This document shows positions 1 through 9,995 of a stretch of 64,000 nucleotides of DNA, in pieces. Made by a program: the position numbers and the translations under genes. The notes under the pieces are model-generated. The model was not told the DNA's origin, searched no databases, and saw nothing but the letters and a program-made list of their open reading frames with translations. The DNA is taken from the NCBI GenBank assembly GCA_014871385.1, contig CM026430.1, positions 1,777,040-1,841,039 of the forward strand, read 5' to 3'. The stretch is from Ceratodon purpureus. Lineage: Eukaryota; Streptophyta; Bryopsida; Pseudoditrichales; Ditrichaceae. Positions within the stretch are counted from its first letter, which is position 1. Every line of letters starts with the position of its first letter.

Positions 1-1961
1 GGCCATTGATGGTCATGACGGATACTCAGTGCTCAAGCGGCCAGTTTGGAGCTGACGGTGTTCTTTACCAAACAGGTGGAGACACCGAAGGAACCAAGAA
101 AACAAGGTATGCAACTAAATATTGTGATTCCTTCCCATCCGAGCATGTTGCAAATGCGCTTTGGGGTGATTGAATGTGAAGAATTACATTTGAGCATTAA
201 AATCTCTGAAGCACGTTTTGAAACACTGAAGATCAACCAATGAGTCATGATCACAGTACGTTCAGAAGTTGCTTACTAGTCTTATTACAACTGTTCTTGT
301 GTCCGTCTTTGAAATCCAAGTCGAGTCCACCTTAAAAGCACAACAGCGATGAACTGAGTCGCATGCATTCATGCCATATTCTGTCCAGGACGTTGTCACC
401 CAATTGTTACAATGTGGAGCCAACAACCCAAATATGTGACTGGGTCCAAGGCAACACCGACTTGAAAGTTGGGCGCTGGTACTCAACCAACCAGCTGCTG
501 CCTGATGGGCGCCAGATCATAGTCGGAGGCCGAAACACACAGACTCTGGAGTTTGCACCACCGAAAGCATCATCACAAGCCATCACCCTGGGGTTACTAA
601 GCAAAGCCAGCCTCTACCCTTTTGTATTCCTTCTTCCATCTGGAAACCTCTTCATCTTCGCCAAAACTAGCTCCATCATCTACAACTATCAGACCAACAC
701 AGTGGTGCGGACGTTCCCCAATATAGCTGGCAATGCCAGGACGTACCCAAGTGGAGGTTCCGCTGTAATGCTGCCATTGACATGGCAAGATGACTACCAG
801 AGCGCTAAGGTCTTGGTCTGTGGAGGCGCCACTTCCACTAGTAACACTGGAGCCACTTGTTCAAGCTCCTGTGGTTTAATTTCCGTGACCACGGCCGGGT
901 CGACATGGGCCATGGAGAACATGCCTATGCCCCGGTGCATGGGAGATATGCTTCTTCTTCCCGATACCAATGCACTCATCATCAACGGCGCTCAGAAAGG
1001 TAATGACTTGCTGATTCTCGTAACCAAGTTTGCTGATTGTGTCTCAAGGTTCGTACATTGAAAAAAACTGAGTCAGGTCTGATTTAACCTTACCCCACCG
1101 ATCGAGTGCCAAAATGAAAATCTAATTCTTTCTGCGTATATACCATCAGGTTTCCAGGGCTGGATGAAGGCAAGCGTAGCAACCAAGAGCCCAGTATTAT
1201 ATGAACCCGCGAAGGCGGCTGGCACTCGATTCACCACTCTGGCTTCTACCGGTGTTGCACGAGTATATCATTCTACAGCCAATCTCATCACTGTAAGTAA
1301 CGACACAAAAAACCATGCATAACTGTGATCATACGCTACTTTCAACAGCACTGCAAGCGATAGATTCGTCTTAAATTGTGCAAATCAATCATTTACGTTG
1401 CAGTGCTTCTCAACTTCTCAGATAGTGATCAACAGATCAATCCTGCTCTGTTTTGAGTGACCAACTTCATCACTTGCTTGATCTCAGGATGGAAGCGTCA
1501 TGGTGGCTGGAAGCAACACCCATCAGTACTACTCGTTCACCAAATCAAGCGACCCGACGAACTTCCCCACGGAGCTGAGCGTGGAGACTTTCATGCCGCC
1601 CTACGCTGGAGGAGGGAAACCAACCATCATGACAGGCAACACGGCTGCCAAGTACGGTGCAACTCTTCAGCTTAAGTTCTGGGACGTCCCAACAACGGGA
1701 CAGATTACATGGCTGTTCACCATGACTGCTCCGGCTTGGTCCACTCACTCATATTCTCACGGCCAGCGCTTGGTGACTCTCAAGGCAGGGAACTTCGTCA
1801 CTAACTCTGGAATTGTGAAAGGGAACACGGTGAACATCAACACCGCCGACCTCGTGATGCCGAAATACAACACAGTTTTGCCCGCCGCTTACTACATGCT
1901 TTGGGTTGTAAAGAATGGTAACCCGAGCACTTCTTGCATTTGGGTTAAGATTAGCAACTAA
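1..1961 (+). CDS. Glyoxal oxidase-like (aldehyde oxidase GLOX-type) protein, 5' end cut by window edge
   Basis: Secreted copper-radical oxidase family: galactose-oxidase-type beta-propeller followed by a DUF1929 (E-set) C-terminal domain. Readable exons: 1-106 (QCSSGQF and QTGGDTEG, the family's N-terminal signature), 389-999 (GRWYSTNQLLPDGRQIIVGG), 1150-1292 (VYHSTANL) and 1488-1961, ending at a TAA. All junctions are GT-AG and keep one frame. The family usually oxidises aldehydes such as methylglyoxal to acids with release of hydrogen peroxide in the cell wall or apoplast; substrate here is unknown. Copper-site candidates are Cys in QCSSG, the Tyr-His pair in VYHST and His in WSTHSYSHGQR. 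The segment where plant relatives usually read GGRxQFNYEF reads GGRNTQTLEF, so the tyrosine expected there is absent. The start and signal peptide lie upstream of the window. Confidence 0.88.
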
Positions 1962-2902
1962 CTCATCGGTTCAAAGATCTGGAGTTGTGGCGATCTCCAA
2001 ACTGTCTTTTCGGTGGGTTCAAAGCGTCCATCAGCATTGGCGGGAGTCGACTTGCGGCTCATTTGGAGTAGTCGCAGGCCATGTAGTAACATTCTCTTCA
2101 CATTCTTTTTCATATTCGATTCATATGAGACATTAAAAATTGTAAACACATTCATGTAGGTTGGTTACTTTGACGAGCAGGTAGATGTAGTCGAGATACA
2201 AATGAGGGAAATTCCAGACATTGGATTAATCCCAAGGGGATTTTCTAATTGTAATTGTTGCAGATTGGCATTCAACGAGAGCAAGTGACTGTCGTCACTC
2301 ATTGATTTACCCAAGTTGTTTCCTGGTGTTCAATAAAACTTTGTAACAATACTACTTTGTGAGAATTAAATCCAAGGGGACTCTGTTCCAAGCTGAGTGA
2401 CATACTGTTCCAAGCTAATACGTTCTCTCATTTTTGGACCTCTATAATCAAAACCACGTTTCTGAAAACCCTGAGCCGCACTATTCAGAAACAAATTTCT
2501 TATCAACTCAGTAACAAATGTTTGACATAATGAGTAGCCACACTACCCAATATATTTAAAAAGTAAGTAGCACGGGTTCAGCAAGATTTTGTTACGTACG
2601 TGGATCACGCGTAAAGAGGATGTGATTGAACATGTCTTTATGTCAACGCCTGTTTACTGTGGTCGCAGCACACTGCATGAAGATACAGATCAGAGTACTT
2701 AGGCGGTATATTGTGACTCGCAGCCTGAGAAACTGAGCAAGGAACTCAGTCCAGAACATGTTTGAAGGATATATAATTACAAAAGCAGAGCATTCTGTTA
2801 ATTTGGTGTGACCGCATTGCCTGTCTTTCAGATATAAACCATATCCAGAACAAATTATCGAAGTCAATTCAAGATCAGCTAGCGTTTACTTTAGGTTGAG
2901 AC
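1962..2902. other. Intergenic: shared 3' flanks of two convergent genes
   Basis: This stretch holds the presumed 3' UTRs of the GLOX-like gene (+) and the SYP7 gene (-), which converge here. An AATAAA sits near 2332-2337 on the plus strand, a plausible poly(A) signal for the GLOX-like transcript. I see no coding exon with family similarity. Confidence 0.5.
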
Positions 2903-5900
2903 TTACGAGTACAGGTAGCCTGCAATGCCGAGGATGATAGTTATCAAAATGAGATCGATACAGAAGTTGCGGTTGGACCTCAACTGCATTCCCAGACAAT
3001 GTCATAGTTTTGATTAGGTTATACTTAACACGTGGACTTGGAAGTACCTGTAACAGGATTGTGTTCAGTGTCTTCGAGAAAATGATCATAATGAAATGTA
3101 CATGGAAGAGAGTAAATGTCACCTTGGTGACGGTATCCTTCAATCTCACGTTGGTATTCTTCAAATCAGCTGCGGCTTGCTCAATCTGAATCAATTTCAA
3201 TATGAGGAATTTAAGATTCTCTTAATTACATCCCAGGCATGGACGTCAGAAAGTTGCCTCTTGCATACTAGTGCATGGGATCTTCTACTCTGATTACATT
3301 TAAGGTCTCAGTATTTGCAATCCTCTTGCTGAAGGGGATGCCACATACGATTGTACGTCAACGAGTCAATTGTGGGTTCCTTGATAGCATACCTTGTTAT
3401 CTGCCTCATCAATCAAAGGCGCTTGCTTATTCAACTCCTGCAGGAACAGAAATTATTATATCAACAAGTGCAGATTATGTCCACTCTAGCAACAACAGAG
3501 ATTGTGCTGTTGCAGTTAAATAAGTGGGTACATAAGCATGTTGGAAGCTCATACCTCATTAATATCTCCAGCCATGTTCTTCAAGGTGGCCAATCCTTCC
3601 GCAATCACATCTAGCCCTTGGTCCTGAAACATGTTATGCAAGCACGACATGAAATGCCAAGTTCGTGACAACGTTCATATGGTGCCAAAGAATTTACGGA
3701 TTTAAAAACAAAACAGACTCCCGCCATAGATTCATAATTGAAAGTTGAGACCAGAACACAATGTGAAATAATGCTCCAGTCCAAAAGTTTTTAGCTTAGT
3801 TATCGCAGTCCTTTCTTTACTGGGGTGAACCAGTTCCTAAGAATGATAGAAATCAAATCATTTGACGAATAGTGCATCAATATTTTAGAACAATGAATTG
3901 AGAAAGTGCCTTGCCTGCCTGGTTTTCCTTGCTTGGAATTCTTGCCTGAAACCGGTTGATTCCTCAGTAGCCTCGAAGTGTTCAGGCCGCATGAGATCAT
4001 CTAGGAACAGACCACACCGTAGCATTTTGGTGTTACTAGAAGAATCCAACGAAAACATGAATTTGAAGATATTTCCAAGTTCTGTGAATAAAACTGCTCA
4101 AGCAAATGCAAAATATTTCTTGCTCATATATGAGGCCTTACCAGGATGCATGGTATCCACTCTGATCTCCATGGGCTTGCTCACCCCAGCCTTTCCACCC
4201 CACATAGGATTCTGGAGATTCCCCGTAATCCCATCTGAAATCTCATCAATTCTCGCAGCGAGCTCCTCTACAAGATCTGGTCGAGATGCTTGCTCCTCCT
4301 TCGTGATGCCCTTTACCTGCCGCTAAAAAAGATGAAATTGAGAATCTGTCAAAGTTCAAGGGTTACGCCCACATAGTTTCATAAAACATATGGAAGTCAG
4401 CGGAACAGGACAAAACTAGAACACCTGAACAAAACTTATTCCAATCTTCTCAAATATAACTCATCAAGGCAATTCGAAGCAGTTGATCCATTGGGGTTTC
4501 AAGCTGTAAATATTGAGAGTAAGGAAATTTTGAATGCCCAAATTTATGACACAGTTGTATGCCTCATTCTATACTAAAGCTGGTATTTTATGGGAAAACC
4601 TAATCCATGCCTCTTCATAAGTATTATATACCGGTAGAAAACACGCAGACAGAACGTTCCACGCTACTTTAAAGTTCTTCAATAATATTATCATCGCCCA
4701 ATAAACCCTGAGACATAGAGTAGAAATGAATTTGAATGGACCTTCTTCACGGCTAATTTCTGAAGCTTAGGAATCTCCGCTCGTATAGCAGCCTTGCTAC
4801 GCCGCACCCCAGAATTTAGGGTGGCCACAGTTGCACGATCCTTCTCAGATTTGGCCTCTTCAGCTTTCTGCATCCAAGTCTCAGCAATTAGTCCCTCATA
4901 GAAAAGCGAAAAAACCATATATAATGCAGGGCAGGCAAGGATACCTAGAGTAAAGAACGCAACAGAACGCACTACTTTTCTATGCGAGTCGCAAATTCTA
5001 CAAGTAAACAGTTTGCGCGCGATAGAAATCATATGGCTTACTATATAAATGCCAGACTCTGGCGAGAAGGGATCGACAAAGAGAAGGTGCAATGCGAAAA
5101 ACTTCCGAGCACTGATGCTTTAAACTCACGAAGTCTCCCCGAACAACGAAAGATGCTCGTCACTTAACGCAATTACTACAGCAAGCTGCTAAGAAACCTT
5201 CAAAACCACTGCACCCCTCGCCAGCGAAGAGTTGAGCCCATGGCCAAAAAGAGATGTACGAACAGGAATCTCCAAAAGACTTGCTCTCAACTTTCAGAGC
5301 AGGAGTTTCTCGCCACAAGCAGCGTAAACCTGCTCCCTACATTTAAAGATCTGCAGAGTGACCTCTCAGGAATCTATGGCCAACAATTAAGAGATGCACA
5401 AACAGGAACTGCTTGCCATGGTCACCAAAGAGTCACTCTCAATTTTCAGAGCTGGAGTCTTTCAACATTCTTCATCTATTGCAAGTTCTATCTGTTTAAA
5501 ATCACCTCAGCAATGCAAGCAGATACGGATATCAGACCTGCAGTCATGACTAATACGCGACGCGCAAACAGGGATCTTACGTCATTGTCACCAATGAGCT
5601 CGTCTCAACTCTCTGAGTAGGAGTCTCTGCCGCAAGTTGACCGAACATATCCTCCCTAACTCTAAGCTCTACCTAAACGTACACGGAAGCAACAGGTAGA
5701 AAAACAGAAAGGACCTGCTGATCACTGGCCTCGTCACCAGCTCTCACCTCCAACAAACAGAGAAATGCCGAGGCCAATAATCAAGAGACGCACGAACAGC
5801 AACCGCTCGCCATTCTCACTAAAAACTTTCAAATCCGGAGTTCCTCAACACATTCTTCCTCCAATGCAAGCCCTCTATCAATAAAAAAATTTAAAAATAG

Positions 5901-6099
5901 CAACAAACTACAGAAACAAGAGACTCGTAACAAGTACCTGCAGAGTGGCCTCAATGTCAGCCTCGATGGCAGCATAGAGCTTCGCGAACTCGTCTCGCCC
6001 GGACACCGCCGCGTCCTCCTCGCGCTGCCTGTCGAGGTCATACTTCTCGTACTTCTTGCACAGCACGTCCACGCGCGTCAAGATGTCGATCACGCTCAT
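2903..6099 (-). CDS. SYP71: Qc-SNARE of the SYP7 family (syntaxin of plants 71-like)
   Basis: Membrane-fusion SNARE of the plant-specific SYP7 group; relatives act at the ER and plasma membrane/cell plate. Exons on the minus strand: 6099-5938, 4867-4742, 4316-4142, 4000-3915, 3623-3555, 3437-3393, 3185-3123 and 2983-2903; 807 nt, 268 aa, the usual family size. The N-terminus MSVIDILTRVDVLCKKYEKYD is the family hallmark. The SNARE helix runs from about residue 165 to 240, with the zero-layer glutamine in the stretch INEELNKQAPLIDE. A C-terminal hydrophobic anchor (FCIDLILITIILGIAGYLY) ends two residues before the stop. The ATG at 6099 is used; the preceding in-frame triplet is GTG. The terminal TCG-TAA is followed by a sequence resembling a splice donor, but the protein length argues that TAA is the real stop. 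Intron 4 appears to use a GC donor. Confidence 0.93.
3624..3914 (-). other. Probable GC-AG intron in the SYP7 gene
   Basis: The exon ending ARKTRQ stops at CAG followed by GCAAGG, and the next exon (DQGLDVIAEG) starts after TTTCAG. Joining at the GC keeps the frame and gives the expected SNARE-helix sequence, and no GT lies at a position that does the same. Minor-class GC donors of the form AG|GCAAG are known in plants. Confidence 0.75.
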
Positions 6100-6104
6100 C
6101 ACGC

Positions 6105-6215
6105 CTCCCCGCTCCTCACCTCACCTCCTCCTCGCCTCCGCCTCCGCCTCCCGCCTCGCCTCCACTTCCCCTCCCCCCTCGCCTCGTCCTCCCTACCTCC
6201 CTCCCTCCCTCACCG
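6105..6215 (-). promoter_or_regulatory. GA-rich 5' leader of the SYP7 gene with G-quadruplex potential
   Basis: On the plus strand this is an almost pure C/T tract (cctccgcct, ccctccctccct) ending just upstream of the ATG. On the transcribed strand it is purine-rich, with closely spaced GGG runs near 6190-6213 (GGGAGGGAGGGAGGTAGGG), the layout of a potential G-quadruplex. It probably lies in the 5' UTR or core promoter. Confidence 0.55.
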
Positions 6216-7499
6216 ATGATCAAACCCTGGAACGAAACACAAAACGCATTTGCAACAAACTCAAGCTCGCTTCAACGTCTCCGAAGCAGAAACAATCGAC
6301 AATTGAAATGAAAATGGAAAACTTGCCATGGCTCTGCACTTAGTGAAGCTCCCCGGTCATGGGAGAGCAGTGCCCATAACCGGTAATATCTACTCTCCTG
6401 TAGATTATGATTGGAGCTCAAATGTACGCCATCGGGTGATTATGGTGGTTTTGGGTACGGTATCGGTTTTGGGTGCGGTATCCGTCAGAAGTACCTGCGC
6501 CCCAGGAATACCATAGTATCACCAAAGCGAACACATAACTTCAATTGAACGCAACGCTAGTTAATCGCAACGCTAGTACCTCGTCCATTTCGCCTGAATA
6601 TCACCATAGTGTCACCATAGTATCAGAATGGTATCGCCACAATATCAATCCAGTATTAATACAGTTTCACCTGAAATAGACAAATCAACCTTATAGAATA
6701 GGAATGGAATTGCTACATGAATGCCTATTACGTGTTCTTTGTTTAGAAAATGATGGTTTTTGGATACCGTAAGAGGGTAGCATATTTGTCCATCTCAAAA
6801 CGAATTTTCTTATTAATGGGGTAAAATTAAGGTTCATCTCACCAAAAACTAATTTTTTGATTTTTTTGTGTTTTAAGAAATAAAAAATAATAATTTTCAC
6901 TTAAATTTATTTTTATGTTTTATTTTTTCATCTTTGGAGTTTATAATTTATTTTGTTTTTTATTCAGAAATTATTTTTGAACAAACTTGCAACCCAACTT
7001 GGGTAATACTTTTGGATACAGAAATGGATTTAGATGCAGTAGCAGTTCTAAAGGCATGGAGTGTTTTTCTGCAAAAACTACCATTTTCTGGTGATGTGTG
7101 GGAAAAGGATATAAAAGAAATGTAGGATGAAGTTGGCCATCCTACTAACCAAAATGTACAGGAAGCAAAAATGAGTTGGCCATGCACGAAATTTCGAATC
7201 ATTGAATCCTGCCTAGAGTTATATACAAATGAATAAAGTTACTATCTGCAATATTCTTATAACATGTATGTATCTGTAATTCAGTCGGTAACGATCATGT
7301 TGAGTGGCTGTTTCAATTTGTGCCTCCTACTTGAAACATGTACACACCATTCTCTCAATGTCTCCTCAATAATTCATACAAAATTCACCTTAGAGAGTTT
7401 GGGTGGATTTTGAAGCAATCAGCAGTTGTCGCACTTGGTCACTACTAATCCAAACCTGTAAAGAGGTACGACCATAGTCAAAACGAATCGTAATAATAA
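6216..7499. other. Intergenic upstream of SYP7, turning AT-rich
   Basis: From 6216 to about 6680 there are short imperfect repeats of the kinds 'ggtatcgg' and 'tagtatcacca'; from 6800 to 7000 the sequence is strongly AT-rich. I see no exon, RNA gene or transposon ends that I can support. Confidence 0.4.
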
Positions 7500-8190
7500 A
7501 AGTACCCCCTCATATGGCAACCTGATTTTACAATAAAGAAAAGGAATACTTGAAATTATGGTACTTTTAAGACAATAAAGAAATGTCGAATAAGGGCTAT
7601 ATGATGAACCTGGATATTCGGGAGGGAAATGCGCATCTCGCCGTGAAAAGAATCCACGAACGTGTAATTGCTGGAAATATGAGTAACTTGGAGTTAGGGT
7701 CTTCACTGATTTGTCCACACTATGAAACACCTTCCACGTTCGTTTAGTCTTGTTTTCAGGCATTGTAACTAGTTTCGAATAGACAACAGTTCCAAGCAGC
7801 ATACGTCTCCGCTTATACGTCTTGGAGCATACCAGAGCGTTGGGCTGCGTACATTTCGGCACGATGTTCCAAATATTTATGCAGGTTGTCTCAGCGCATT
7901 CCATAAAGATTGCAGGATCCCCGTCTCGGTTTGAACAGGCAATAAATCTTGCAACATTTGGATGACTTGGGTGGTTTAGAGTTACCATGATGTTGAGTGA
8001 CTTATTTCGTGCCACTTAATCGACAAAGGTACCATGAACTCCTTACTACTACGTAGGGTTCCACCAGTCACCATCACGCGAAAATTTGAAGCTTTCACGA
8101 GCTTCGAGGTTAATGCAGACCTGCCGGAAATACACACCGTCAAAACAAATCACCATAACCTGCCTACGTCTACTAACAACCTAATTTATA
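7500..8190 (-). pseudogene. Decayed tandem copy of the neighbouring protein kinase gene
   Basis: Reading the minus strand, about 8060-8030 translates as EFMVPLSIKWHEI, matching KTFLVQLRSECWKEA of the intact kinase, but in a different frame from the next block. That block, about 7995-7870, reads LNHPSHPNVARFIACSNRDG and IFMECAETT, matching LNHPNVVRFISCSMEEG and IIMESEETT. Further on, 7680-7540 matches the 3' flank of the intact gene (8330-8205) at nucleotide level, sharing blocks such as 'aggttcatc'. The whole catalytic part (catalytic loop, DFG, C-lobe) is missing. It is therefore a tandem duplicate that lost its middle and acquired frameshifts. No intact product is expected. Confidence 0.8.
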
Positions 8191-8372
8191 AATGAACAAA
8201 ACATTACTTGAAGATGGAGTGCTTTAAAATATTTCTGTACAATACGTTGAATTGGGGCTCTGAGATGAACCTTGATACCTGAGAAGAGCCGAGCGAAGAA
8301 AGAAACCAGACACCCACTTCCATATACGGAGAGTGAGAATCATTCAATTTGCAATGTTTGTTCCTCTTCACA

Positions 8373-9995
8373 CTAGTAGGAGCTCGTATCTTCTGGGAAC
8401 GTATCTTCATCATTTATTGAACTAGAGAAGATTGGACTCGGTAAAATTTGCAACATGAAGTTCTTTGTTGCCCGCCGCATTTGACGGAAAATGCTACGTT
8501 GTTGCTGAACAGGCGGAAATACAACTACAGGAAGTGAACCTCCAAGCAGGCTCGCCCTGTAGGACTGGAGAAACAAGCAGATGGTCGAAAATGGAGGCCG
8601 ACGGTCGGGGTCCGTTTGCCAACATACCCGGATAAGTTGTCTCAAGTGAGGTGGAATGGCAGGATTAATATCTAGTCTTCTTCCTTTGGCAAGCTCCCGA
8701 CCCAATTGCCTCATTTGCACATGTGCAATCATCGGTCCTTTACATTGTAGAACATGATCCAAACATGTGATAGGCGTCATCGTTTTCAGTAACGGGTCTT
8801 GACAGTGAAGGATTTGCCAACACGTCATCCCAAAGCAATATACATCAGCCGCCTTCGGACACGTAAGGCCTATTCTGAAAACCTCCGGAGCTCTGTAAAC
8901 TGTTGTTCCAAGATCGGGATTTCCATTCCATATTTTGCCTTCAACCTCTCTCATCGAAGTACCAAAGTCAGCTATCTTCGCACGAGGGAATTCATGTTCC
9001 GTGCAGAACGTGAGGAGCACATTCGCCGGTTTCAGGTCAAGATGAGCTACATTTTGACTATGTAGGTAGGCCATTCCCAAAGCGATCTGCTCCATGATAT
9101 CAACTGCCACCAAAAGATCAAGGAGTAGACCTGCTCTATTGCCTACAGGTCTTTGCGACACCCGGCATCGTTCTCCCACGTCTTGGCGTCTACGGTTCCA
9201 TAAATATCTTTCAAGAGTAGTTTCCTCGCTCTCCATAATGATTCCAGGTCGCTGGCCTTCTTCCATTGAACAGCTGATAAACCTGACAACGTTTGGGTGA
9301 TTCAGCTTGGCCATTACCAATGCTTCTTTCCAACATTCACTTCTTAATTGAACGAGGAAGGTCTTTTCAGCGAATCTTATTCCAAACCACGTAATCTCCG
9401 TTACAGTCGATCCAACTGAAGGATCACGACCTCCCAATACGCGGCCCTTCTGCCGATTGACCCACACGCCGTCGGCAAGGCCGTCTAAGACACGTTCTTC
9501 TTCACTATTGCTGAGACGTGCTAGAAGGAACCTTGCAATCAGTACATCCCGTAGCCGTACTTCTCCGGTTCTATTTTCCAACAATTCGTTAAGCTGAATT
9601 CTCAAGTACTCCTGATCCAGTTCGAACACAAACAATCTATGTCTTGCCATTACCCTGGTTGATGAATTTCTGGTTTCAAATAAAATATCAAGGCACCTTT
9701 CAAGATCCCCCCGAATAATATCAAAGATGTACCGATCGCTTTGTAAGATTGCTGCTATTAACCATTCTACACGGCAGCAATTTGCTAGCACCCTCTCAGC
9801 TTCACATGTCAAACGAAAGAGCTCCTTAAATATTAAAGCAGATTCACCATTAGCTCCAATGATCAAGCTATTCCGCACGTGCACGAAATCTAGCACCATC
9901 GCATTGCATTGCTCTAAGTAAAATTTCAAGCTGGGAACATTACTTTCCAACCTGCCAATGGCTCTTACTATTCTTTCGTAATACGAAATATCCAT
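8373..9995 (-). CDS. Cytosolic TKL-type protein kinase with helical N-terminal region, single coding exon
   Basis: 540 aa, one uninterrupted exon, TAG stop. ATG at 9995 is preferred over an in-frame GTG two codons upstream. Residues about 1-190 form a helix-rich region (ISYYERIVRAIGRLESNVPSL and following), vaguely like the MCAfunc-type helical domain of some plant proteins; that link is tentative. The kinase domain runs from about 200 to 490: candidate ATP lysine K211 in FAEKTF, LNHPNVVRFISC, catalytic loop HLDLKPANVLL with Asp320 but Leu instead of Arg (non-RD), ADFG, YRAPEV, DVYCFGMTCWQIL, CWQTDPDRRP. A canonical glycine loop is not obvious. No signal peptide or membrane segment is visible, so a cytoplasmic role is likely; substrate unknown. 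A TTGCAG-like site 5' of the ATG near 10030 may be the acceptor of a 5' UTR intron. A degenerate tandem copy lies downstream. Confidence 0.85.
   Translation of the reverse strand: MDISYYERIVRAIGRLESNVPSLKFYLEQCNAMVLDFVHVRNSLIIGANGESALIFKELFRLTCEAERVLANCCRVEWLIAAILQSDRYIFDIIRGDLERCLDILFETRNSSTRVMARHRLFVFELDQEYLRIQLNELLENRTGEVRLRDVLIARFLLARLSNSEEERVLDGLADGVWVNRQKGRVLGGRDPSVGSTVTEITWFGIRFAEKTFLVQLRSECWKEALVMAKLNHPNVVRFISCSMEEGQRPGIIMESEETTLERYLWNRRRQDVGERCRVSQRPVGNRAGLLLDLLVAVDIMEQIALGMAYLHSQNVAHLDLKPANVLLTFCTEHEFPRAKIADFGTSMREVEGKIWNGNPDLGTTVYRAPEVFRIGLTCPKAADVYCFGMTCWQILHCQDPLLKTMTPITCLDHVLQCKGPMIAHVQMRQLGRELAKGRRLDINPAIPPHLRQLIRVCWQTDPDRRPPFSTICLFLQSYRASLLGGSLPVVVFPPVQQQRSIFRQMRRATKNFMLQILPSPIFSSSINDEDTFPEDTSSY

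Noticed and set aside
2630..2902. An extra 3' exon of the SYP7 gene after a donor-like CTCGTAAGT
   Set aside because: The stop at 2903-2905 already gives a protein of normal family length ending just after the membrane anchor.
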